The translations under genes and the position numbers were made by a program. Positions 1 through 5,082 of a stretch of DNA of 5,082 bases are shown here, piece after piece (position 1 is the stretch's first letter; every line of letters begins with the position of its first letter). A model generated the notes under the pieces. It saw nothing but the letters and a program-made list of their open reading frames with translations, was not told where the DNA came from and ran no database searches. Origin of the DNA: Candidatus Omnitrophota bacterium (lineage in GTDB: Bacteria > Omnitrophota > Gorgyraeia > 2-02-FULL-51-18); assembly GCA_016196505.1 (NCBI GenBank), contig JACPXO010000069.1, forward strand, positions 1 to 5,082, given 5' to 3'.

Positions 1-346
1 TTCCGCCAAACCGCCTATGGGCTGATCTCCCGCCTTTGGCGCCCTGGAAAGCTCTCAAGAGTTCCTCAAAATCGAAGCCCTGGGCGCCCTGCCAGCCGGA
101 GGCTGGTCCGCCCGTGGCGGAAAAACCGCCTTTCTTGTAGGCGTCATAGTCGGCACGCCGTTTGGCGTCGCTCAGCACATAGTACGCCTCGGAGATCTCC
201 TTGAATTTTTCTTCGGCGGATTTATTGTTGGGATTGGCGTCGGGGTGGTATTTTTTGGCGAGCTCGCGGTACTTATTTTTAACCTCATCGAGAGAGGCGC
301 TTTCACCGACCCCAAGTATTTTGTAATAGTCTTTGTTGGACGCCAT
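1..346 (-). CDS. dnaJ: DnaJ-family co-chaperone, N-terminal part (cut by the left edge)
   Basis: J-domain protein, expected to stimulate the ATPase of DnaK/Hsp70 in the cytoplasm. About 115 codons are visible and the gene continues off the left edge. Residues 5-70 form a complete J-domain: it opens DYYKILGV, carries the invariant HPD at 34-36 (KKYHPDANP) and ends in the helix around [15 protein letters not shown] Gly/Phe-rich linker follows ([23 protein letters not shown]), as in DnaJ and CbpA-type proteins. The zinc-finger region that would separate DnaJ from CbpA lies outside the window, so the symbol is family-level. The ATG at 346 is the natural start because the family motif begins six codons later. 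It has no strong Shine-Dalgarno site and lies only 8 bp after the aldolase stop, so it is probably translated from the aldolase mRNA. Confidence 0.9.
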   Translation of the reverse strand, partial: MASNKDYYKILGVGESASLDEVKNKYRELAKKYHPDANPNNKSAEEKFKEISEAYYVLSDAKRRADYDAYKKGGFSATGGPASGWQGAQGFDFEELLRAFQGAKGGRSAHRRFGG

Positions 347-354
347 CTAAGTTT

Positions 355-1383
355 TTAGTTAACGGAAATGTTCGCTCTCCCGCCGTATTTGGCGTGCCAG
401 GGCCGGGCGCCTTTGGCAAGCACCTGATTTAAGGCCTGAATATTTTTCACGCCGCGGTCGAGAAGCCAGGCCTCGAGCGCTGAGCCGCCCCCTTTGGCAT
501 AAACGGGGATCCCGTCTTTCCAGGTCGCGCGGCCGCACAGAACTCCGGCAAAATTCACTCCGGCGCTGATCGCCAGCTCCAGATTTTCCCTGAAAATGTC
601 GTCGCTCACCCCCGCCGAAAGGTAGATGAAGGGCTTCGCGGTGCATTCGCTCTGACGTTTGAAAATGGCGCGCGCGGTTTCCAGATCGTAAGCGGCCTCT
701 TGGCCGTTGAAGGCCTTTGATCCTTTAAGGAATTTGACGTCGATCGGGATCTCCACTTTGAGCACATCCACTTGGTACTTCTCTTTGGAAAATTCTTCCA
801 TGCTGCGGATCACGATCTCGGGCTTGAGCTTGGCGTATTCAAGGTCTTTTCCCTCGCCGCCCTTCGGGTCATAACCGACGAACTCGAGAAAGAAGGCGAT
901 GTCCTCTTTCTCGCACTCTTTCCCGATCCGCTCCATGATCTCATGTTTCTTTTGGTTCACTTGCGGGTCGTCGAACGGCGTGTAATACAACAACACTTTT
1001 ACGCAATCGGCGCCTTCCTGTCTCAGCCGTTTGGCGCTATAGCCGTCTAAAAAAGTCGGGATCCGCCCGGGGCCGGACGCGTCGTAGCCGGTTTTCTCGT
1101 AGGCCAAAAGAAGCCCGGCGTTCTTCGAGCGCCGGCGCGAGGCCTCGAGCCCGAATTCCGGGTCCAAAAGGATGGCGCTGGCGTAAGGCGTGAGCACCCG
1201 TGTCACCACGGTCTTGAACTCGGACATCATCGCGGGAGTGATCTCGGCCTCAGAAACGCCCTTGGCTTTCGCGATGGATTTACGCAGGGACCCCCGCTGG
1301 TCCATCGCAGCGGCGGTGATGACCCCTTCCTTATTTGAAACGGCTTCTAAACTTTTTAATTTGCCCTTAGAGATCTTCACCAT
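355..1383 (-). CDS. lacD: Tagatose 1,6-bisphosphate aldolase-like class I aldolase (LacD family)
   Basis: Complete 342-aa cytoplasmic aldolase, close in length to characterised LacD proteins (about 325 aa). LacD enzymes reversibly split tagatose 1,6-bisphosphate into dihydroxyacetone phosphate and glyceraldehyde 3-phosphate through a Schiff base on lysine. Family motifs run in order: AAAMDQRGSL (24-33), LLDPEFGLEA (72-81), AYEKTGYD (94-101), CVKVLLYY with Lys129, FFLEFVGYD with Glu167, DVLKVEIP with Lys209 as the predicted Schiff-base lysine, YLSAGVS (254-260) and GVLCGRATW (280-288). No key residue appears lost. The ATG at 1383 is preceded by AAGGAG six bases upstream and by a good promoter, so it is probably first in its transcript, with dnaJ second. 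No lacC, lacAB or PTS gene is visible, and LacD-type enzymes accept several ketohexose bisphosphates. The true substrate could therefore be fructose 1,6-bisphosphate or another sugar bisphosphate; the family is secure, the substrate is not. Confidence 0.93.
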   Translation of the reverse strand: MVKISKGKLKSLEAVSNKEGVITAAAMDQRGSLRKSIAKAKGVSEAEITPAMMSEFKTVVTRVLTPYASAILLDPEFGLEASRRRSKNAGLLLAYEKTGYDASGPGRIPTFLDGYSAKRLRQEGADCVKVLLYYTPFDDPQVNQKKHEIMERIGKECEKEDIAFFLEFVGYDPKGGEGKDLEYAKLKPEIVIRSMEEFSKEKYQVDVLKVEIPIDVKFLKGSKAFNGQEAAYDLETARAIFKRQSECTAKPFIYLSAGVSDDIFRENLELAISAGVNFAGVLCGRATWKDGIPVYAKGGGSALEAWLLDRGVKNIQALNQVLAKGARPWHAKYGGRANISVN

Positions 1384-1389
1384 GCCTGA

Positions 1390-1397
1390 CTCCTTCT
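1390..1397 (-). promoter_or_regulatory. Strong ribosome binding site of the aldolase gene
   Basis: Read on the minus strand this is AGAAGGAG, a near-perfect anti-16S match, with six bases between it and the ATG at 1383. It fixes the aldolase start. It is the only strong Shine-Dalgarno site seen before any gene start in the window; the downstream genes of both groups have weak ones, which fits coupling. Confidence 0.8.
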
Positions 1398-1448
1398 GTC
1401 TTTAAGATTGACTATGGAAGTGTGATGAGCAGGAAACTTAGAGCTCCT

Positions 1449-1476
1449 ATTGTATCGAAGTCCGCCAAAACTTCAA
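1449..1476 (-). promoter_or_regulatory. Sigma70-like promoter for the aldolase-dnaJ transcript
   Basis: On the minus strand a -35 box TTGAAG (1476-1471; 4 of 6 consensus bases) and a -10 box TACAAT (1454-1449; 5 of 6) are separated by 16 bp. The AT-rich run AAATTTAT lies just upstream and could act as an UP-like element. Transcription would start near 1442, giving a leader of about 58 nt that ends with the strong ribosome binding site. This local AT-rich patch stands out in a GC-rich window, which supports the call. I saw no clear operator palindrome on it. Confidence 0.6.
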
Positions 1477-1510
1477 TAAATTTACTCGATCGTCACTTGA
1501 AGACCCCCCA

Positions 1511-1621
1511 CATACATCAAGCGGGTCCTGTCTGGCGTCAGCCCCATGGGTGCTCGCCATAGATGAGTCGTGGGCTCCGCGCCCACGGGGCGCCCCGACG
1601 CCAGCCACCCGCTTGATTATG
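1511..1621. repeat. Nested inverted repeat, possible structured RNA or palindromic intergenic element
   Basis: A perfect 11-bp arm (ATCAAGCGGGT, 1516-1526) pairs with its complement at 1607-1617. It extends outward by four more pairs (CATA 1511-1514 with TATG 1618-1621) across one bulged C at 1515. Inside, CTGGCGTC (1532-1539) pairs with GACGCCAG (1597-1604), and GCCCC (1541-1545) with GGGGC (1587-1591). The apex can fold as two small hairpins: ATGG/CCAT (1546-1549 with 1557-1560) and GTGGGC/GCCCAC (1570-1575 with 1581-1586). Together this gives about 38 pairs in 111 nt, a branched fold. The perfect palindrome CGGGGCGCCCCG (1586-1597) overlaps the inner stems. It lies downstream of ychF and upstream of the aldolase promoter. 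No U-tract follows on the minus strand, so it is not a standard intrinsic terminator, though it could end or protect the ychF mRNA. I recognise no Rfam family in it. Confidence 0.7.
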
Positions 1622-1623
1622 AG

Positions 1624-1721
1624 AGTCACTAGGGGTAAGCCGGCATTCGAGGGGTGGCCGAGGCGGGATGCCTTCGCCCGCAGTCGAACGAAGTTACGAC
1701 GAGGACCGTGGGAGGGTGACT
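1624..1721. repeat. Second, weaker inverted-repeat block next to the ychF stop
   Basis: AGTCAC (1624-1629) pairs with GTGACT (1716-1721), enclosing GGCAT/ATGCC (1642-1646 with 1668-1672) and TTCG/CGAA (1673-1676 with 1689-1692). An alternative inner hairpin, GCGGG/CCCGC (1663-1667 with 1677-1681), competes with these. The outer right arm runs into the ychF stop codon (1720-1722), so on the minus strand this would be the very start of the ychF 3' UTR. The stems are short and GC-rich, so chance pairing is a real possibility. No coding potential or known RNA family was recognised. Confidence 0.35.
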
Positions 1722-2814
1722 AGATGCTAAAGCGGAAGTGCATGATGTCGCCGTCTTGGACAAGGTACTCCTTGCCCTCGAGGCGGAATTTGCCGTTTTC
1801 GCGCGCGCCCTGCTCGCCGCGGCAGCGGATAAAGTCGTCGTAGCCGATCACTTCGGCGCGGATAAATCCTTTTTCAAAATCCGAATGGATCTTTCCTGCC
1901 GCCTGCGGGGCCGTAGACCCGCGCGCGACGGTCCAGGCGCGGTTTTCGGTTTCCCCGACCGTAAAGAACGCGATCAGATTTAAAAGCGTGTGGCCCTCGC
2001 GGACCAGTTGATCGAGCCCCGACTCCTTGAGGTTCATCGCCTTGAGGAATTCGTCGCGCTCACCCGGTTCAAGCTTGGAGATCTCCTCCTCGATCTTTCC
2101 GCAGATCGTGATCATGCCGGAGCCCTCAGCCCGGGCCTTCTCGCGGACTTTGGCCATAGGGGGGGTCTCGGCCCCCAGTTCCTCCTCGGTGACATTGGCT
2201 ACATAAAGGATGGGCTTATCCGTTAAAAAACGCGCCTCCTTCAGAAGTGTTTTTTCCTCCGCCGTGAAGGGCACCTGACGCGCGGTCTTTCCCTCGTTGA
2301 ACGCTTTTTCAACCCGGTCCAGAAGCGCGGCCGTTTGAGCCGCCTTTTTGTCCCCGGCCTTTGCCGGCTTTTCAACGCGCGCCTTGTGCTTGGCCAGGAT
2401 CTCGAGGTCTTTTAAAATAAGTTCCGTGCGGACGATCTCGACGTCGCGCAAAGGGTCCACGGAACCGCTCACGTGAATGACCTCCGTGCCTTCGAAACAG
2501 CGTACAACCTCAAGGATGGCGTCCACTTCCCCGATGTGGCTTAAAAACTGGTTCCCAAGCCCTTCCCCCTGAGAAGCGCCTTTGACCAGCCCCGCGATGT
2601 CCACGATCTCAAGAGAAGTGGGAACGATCTTTTGGGTGGGGACGATCTCGGTGAGCGCGTCAAGACGCTTGTCGGGGACTGCGACAACCCCGACGTTCGG
2701 GTCAATGGTCGCGAACGGGTAATTGGCCGCCAGGGCCTGGCCGCGCGTGAGCGCGTTGAAGATGGTGGATTTTCCTACATTGGGAAGGCCGACGATCCCG
2801 CATTTAAACCCCAT
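1720..2814 (-). CDS. ychF: Ribosome-associated ATPase/GTPase YchF (OLA1 family)
   Basis: Complete 364-aa member of the Obg/YchF group, the usual length (E. coli YchF is 363 aa). These proteins bind ribosomes, prefer ATP over GTP and are linked to translation and oxidative-stress responses. The N-terminal G domain shows the P-loop GLPNVGKS (9-16), the switch I region NYPFATIDPN (31-40) and the G3 segment DIAGLVKGASQGEGLG (72-87). His114 in EVIHVSG is the histidine that replaces the catalytic glutamine in this family. NVTE at 207-210 takes the place of the NKxD motif, the change tied to ATP use. A helical insert spans roughly 125-200. The C-terminal TGS domain (about 280-363) ends in the typical DGDIMHFRFSI. 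The start MGFKCGIVGLPNVGKS matches the family exactly. It overlaps the end of the GH57 gene by 11 bp and has only a weak Shine-Dalgarno site, so translation is probably coupled to that gene. Confidence 0.98.
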   Translation of the reverse strand: MGFKCGIVGLPNVGKSTIFNALTRGQALAANYPFATIDPNVGVVAVPDKRLDALTEIVPTQKIVPTSLEIVDIAGLVKGASQGEGLGNQFLSHIGEVDAILEVVRCFEGTEVIHVSGSVDPLRDVEIVRTELILKDLEILAKHKARVEKPAKAGDKKAAQTAALLDRVEKAFNEGKTARQVPFTAEEKTLLKEARFLTDKPILYVANVTEEELGAETPPMAKVREKARAEGSGMITICGKIEEEISKLEPGERDEFLKAMNLKESGLDQLVREGHTLLNLIAFFTVGETENRAWTVARGSTAPQAAGKIHSDFEKGFIRAEVIGYDDFIRCRGEQGARENGKFRLEGKEYLVQDGDIMHFRFSI

Positions 2815-4345
2815 GGATCGCCAACCCGTCCGCCGCGTGCGATTGATGACGCCTGGCGGCGTTTTTCACGTACCGATTAAATACGTCCTCCCCGGTCCCC
2901 TGCCCGGGGATATTGCTTTTGGCTTTTCTCAGGATTTTTAAAAACGGCTCTTCGAGGGTCTGCGAACAATAGGGCTGAGCCAGTTCCATCGCCCTCAACG
3001 CAAATTTCATGACCTGCACCGGCTCAAGGCCGGAGATATCGTCAAAAAACCATCCGCAGCTCGTGTACATGAACATCGCGAATTTTTCGGCTTCGAAGAG
3101 ATCCCAAAGTTTTTTTGTTTCCTCAAGTTCAAGCGCGTACCGGGCGTGCTTCGACAAGAAATTCCGGCGCGAGGCCTCCGAACCGTCGAGGATGATCTCG
3201 ATATAGTCGTTGCGCGCCACCCAGGGGTCCCGGACCCAGGCGCCGGCTTCTCTTTCAAACACGTCGTCCACGACCGCTTTTAAGCCGTCAAACGCCTCTC
3301 TCAAGAACGCGCGCCATTTTTGATTCCACCCGTCGTGCACATGGAGGCGGCACCCGCAGTCGGCCCGCCAGCGCTCGACGCCGTGTGAACAGCTCCAGGA
3401 ACTGTTTTCATAAATGTCCACCTCGGCCGTGGAATCGCAGCGTTCCAGAAACTCGGCGAAATTGGTGGTCTGAGCCAGTTTTTCATCCTCAATCTTACGC
3501 AGCGCATAGGCAATGGCCATCTCGCCAAAGCGGTGATGGTGGCCGAAACTTTCGCCGTCCGTCGCGGTGGAGATGAGCTGAACGCGCTCGCGCGGCGAAA
3601 AATCATGAAGGACCCTCGCGGCCAGAACGTCTCCGTTGCCCAAAAGCCCCTCAAAGGCGATAGCCCGCGAGACCGGCGCGTCATAAAAAAAGAGATGCAT
3701 GGACTTGCCCCGATCGAGCCAGATCCGGTAAGGCATCCGCGAATCGATGGTCTCATGGCTCGCGTATTCCCAACGGCGGTTAAACCCGATACGGCGCGTG
3801 CGGTAGGCCTGGTGCGGAGCGAGCACCGTGAAACGGATCCCCTGATCCGCCAGGATGCCGAGTGTCACTCTGTCCACCGCCGCTTCCGCCAGCCACAGCC
3901 CCTCGGGTTTTCTCCCGAAATGAAACTCAAAATCCCGGATGCCCCAAACCACCTGCGTGACCTTATCGCGGCGGCTCGCCAACGGCATGATGAGGTGATT
4001 GTAAACTTGAGCCATGGCATTCCCATGCCCATGGCGCTTTAAAAAACTGGAGCGGTCCGCCTCCACGATGGCCCGGTAGGTCTCGGGGGCCTGGCGCTTA
4101 AGCCACGAAAGAAGCGTCGGGCCGATATCAAAGCTGATCTTCGAAAAATTGTTGATCTTTAAAACGGTCTCTCCCTGAGCGTTGAGAATGGGCGCGGCGG
4201 TGTTGGACTCATAACATTCCTTCGTGATGCGTTCGTTCCAATCATGGTAGGGTGCGGCGGATTCCTCGCGGTCGACTTCGCCGGTCCAGGGATTTTCTCT
4301 CGGGGGCTGGTAAAAATGCCCGTGAATGCAGATGAATTTTTTCAT
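2804..4345 (-). CDS. Glycoside hydrolase family 57 protein with DUF3536 region
   Basis: Complete 513-aa protein, probably cytoplasmic: it begins MKKFICIHGHFYQPPRENPW with no signal peptide or membrane segment. GH57 enzymes act on alpha-glucans (alpha-amylase, 4-alpha-glucanotransferase, branching enzyme) with a retaining mechanism. Seen here: the HxHFYQPPRENPW motif (8-20); GLWLAEAAVD (149-158), where Glu154 fits the nucleophile; and STATDGESFGHHH (259-271), where Asp263 fits the acid/base. From about residue 315 comes the DUF3536-type segment: SSWSCSHGVERWRADCGC (315-332), NQKWRAFLREAFDGL (341-355), DPWVARNDYIEIILD (373-387), MYTSCGWFFDDISGLEPVQ (426-444). It ends soon after LRKAKSNIPGQGTGEDVFNRYVK (472-494). 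Related GH57/DUF3536 proteins are, from memory, nearer 800 aa, so this copy lacks the usual C-terminal part. Its stop lies inside ychF, 9 bp separate it from the luxC stop, and its own Shine-Dalgarno site is weak. The substrate is unknown. Confidence 0.9.
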   Translation of the reverse strand: MKKFICIHGHFYQPPRENPWTGEVDREESAAPYHDWNERITKECYESNTAAPILNAQGETVLKINNFSKISFDIGPTLLSWLKRQAPETYRAIVEADRSSFLKRHGHGNAMAQVYNHLIMPLASRRDKVTQVVWGIRDFEFHFGRKPEGLWLAEAAVDRVTLGILADQGIRFTVLAPHQAYRTRRIGFNRRWEYASHETIDSRMPYRIWLDRGKSMHLFFYDAPVSRAIAFEGLLGNGDVLAARVLHDFSPRERVQLISTATDGESFGHHHRFGEMAIAYALRKIEDEKLAQTTNFAEFLERCDSTAEVDIYENSSWSCSHGVERWRADCGCRLHVHDGWNQKWRAFLREAFDGLKAVVDDVFEREAGAWVRDPWVARNDYIEIILDGSEASRRNFLSKHARYALELEETKKLWDLFEAEKFAMFMYTSCGWFFDDISGLEPVQVMKFALRAMELAQPYCSQTLEEPFLKILRKAKSNIPGQGTGEDVFNRYVKNAARRHQSHAADGLAIHGV

Positions 4346-4354
4346 CGACTTATT

Positions 4355-5082
4355 TTACCACACGTCCGTCCAGCGCACCCAATGCGCCAAATTCCACCGG
4401 CCGTCATGGTGCCACCGGAGCGGCGGGTCTTGAAGTGCCCCGGCGCGGCAGACCCTGCTGACCCCGAGTTCCGACAAAGCTTGCGCGATCTTCTCGCGGC
4501 GCGAGGCGTTGGCTTCAAGCGCCGCCGCCTGAAGATATTTTCGGAAGGGTTTGAGCCGTTCGAAGACGCTTCGGACGGACGGGACGCCTCTCACGACGAT
4601 CACGGGACGCCCCTTGGAAAACAAGGGCTCGCTAAATCCTTCCTCATACAAAACAAGCCATTCGCCGGGAGGACGGCTTTCCCAAAAAAGAGTTCTTTTT
4701 CCGGCAACCCCCCGCATCTTCCACCGGTCCCTTGAAGACCTCAACGCGGCGCACCGCACCGTTTCCGGAGGGCAAAACGCGCCGCGCGCCGAGAGACGCT
4801 GAAGCTCAAGCGCCAGCCCTTCGGCGAAAACCGAAGGAGGCACCTCACCTTTCTTTTCGAGAAAAAGCGCCAAAGGCGATAAACAACCGCGCTGGTCCAT
4901 CATCCAAATGTCACGGGCGGTGTCCCTGGCCAAACGACCCAAGGTCTTCGGTGTCACGGCCTCTTGAGTGTAAAGGGCGAAACTGACGCGGTGGCCATAC
5001 CCTACAAAATCGACCCCGAAGGGGATCTTGGCTTTGAGGTCCCGCAAAGTCTCGTCGGAGCCATAACCGATCACGAGGTCCG
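4355..5082 (-). CDS. luxC: LuxC-family acyl-CoA reductase, C-terminal part (cut by the right edge)
   Basis: About 242 codons of an enzyme of the LuxC/aldehyde-dehydrogenase superfamily, which reduces acyl-CoA or enzyme-delivered acyl groups to fatty aldehyde with NADPH. LuxC proteins run to about 480 aa, so roughly the N-terminal half lies beyond the right edge. The frame is open to the edge. The GTG at 5074 is internal to the family motif (DLVIGYGSDETL), not a start. Counting from that codon, the catalytic cysteine is Cys64 in MMDQRGCLSP (58-67), preceded by YGHRVSFALY (26-35). The C-terminus carries the LuxC-type ending PLRWHHDGRWNLAHWVRW. In luminous bacteria LuxC works with the acyl-protein synthetase LuxE, and homologues occur in many non-luminous bacteria. 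No luxA, luxB or luxE is visible here, so a bioluminescence role is not supported; luxE could lie to the right. The symbol is family-level. It leads the visible operon, followed by the GH57 gene after 9 bp. Confidence 0.85.
   Translation of the reverse strand, partial: DLVIGYGSDETLRDLKAKIPFGVDFVGYGHRVSFALYTQEAVTPKTLGRLARDTARDIWMMDQRGCLSPLALFLEKKGEVPPSVFAEGLALELQRLSARGAFCPPETVRCAALRSSRDRWKMRGVAGKRTLFWESRPPGEWLVLYEEGFSEPLFSKGRPVIVVRGVPSVRSVFERLKPFRKYLQAAALEANASRREKIAQALSELGVSRVCRAGALQDPPLRWHHDGRWNLAHWVRWTDVW

Noticed and set aside
1559..1600. Possible hammerhead ribozyme core (ATAGATGAGTC with a downstream GACG)
   Set aside because: The invariant CUGAUGA is not matched (it reads TAGATGA) and the required GAAA core segment is absent.
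1500..1621. Rho-independent terminator for ychF
   Set aside because: The hairpin is strong, but on the minus strand it is followed by a G-rich run (GTGGGGGGTC), not a U-tract. It may still stabilise the transcript end, but I do not call it a terminator.
1447..1629. A 60-codon open frame on the minus strand in the intergenic gap
   Set aside because: It spans the inverted repeat and the aldolase promoter, has no Shine-Dalgarno site, and its product is low-complexity Gly/Ala/Arg/Ser-rich with no domain. The palindrome explains the open frame.
1625..1720. Possible tRNA or glmS-like RNA, prompted by TTCGA-type loops and a GACGAGGA stretch
   Set aside because: No arrangement gives a 7-bp acceptor stem with proper D, anticodon and T arms. 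The glmS core is not matched, and no glmS gene is near.
3533..4042. A long plus-strand open frame (169 codons) opposite the GH57 gene, and similar ones opposite the other genes
   Set aside because: They lie entirely antisense to genes with clear family motifs, have no recognisable domains, and are expected from the codon bias of a GC-rich genome.
4355..5074. Reading the acyl-CoA reductase as a complete 239-aa gene starting at the GTG at 5074
   Set aside because: The frame is open through the right edge, and the residues before the GTG (DL) complete the internal family motif DLVIGYGSDETL. The true start is therefore outside the window.

Overview
All genes in this window lie on the minus strand, in two tightly packed groups separated by one gap of about 340 bp. 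It looks like ordinary bacterial chromosome: dense, co-directional, moderately GC-rich by eye, with no transposase, integrase, phage gene, tRNA, rRNA or CRISPR array that I can recognise. The combination of a class I LacD-type aldolase, a GH57/DUF3536 protein, a LuxC-type acyl-CoA reductase and universal YchF suggests an uncultivated or environmental Gram-negative lineage (for example Elusimicrobiota, Omnitrophota or a deltaproteobacterial group). That placement rests on gene content remembered from such genomes and is weak.

Right-hand group, in transcription order: the C-terminal half of a LuxC-family acyl-CoA reductase (cut by the right edge), a GH57/DUF3536 glycoside hydrolase of 513 aa, and the complete ATPase/GTPase YchF. 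Spacing is 9 bp between luxC and the GH57 gene, then an 11-bp overlap between the GH57 gene and ychF. This is very probably one transcript with translational coupling into ychF. The products have no obvious common pathway: aldehyde formation from activated fatty acids, alpha-glucan processing, and a ribosome-associated nucleotidase.

The gap at 1384-1719 holds, from the ychF side, two blocks of inverted repeats (a strong nested one at 1511-1621 and a weaker one at 1624-1721). A clear sigma70-like promoter (1449-1476), a leader of about 60 nt and a good Shine-Dalgarno site follow. These drive the left-hand group: a complete LacD-type tagatose 1,6-bisphosphate aldolase, then 8 bp later the N-terminal part of a DnaJ-family co-chaperone that runs off the left edge.

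The most unusual part of the window is the structured intergenic block. It could be a processed 3' UTR or small RNA, a palindromic intergenic repeat, or a degenerate miniature mobile element. The sequence alone does not decide, and I did not find a convincing new multi-gene system here.
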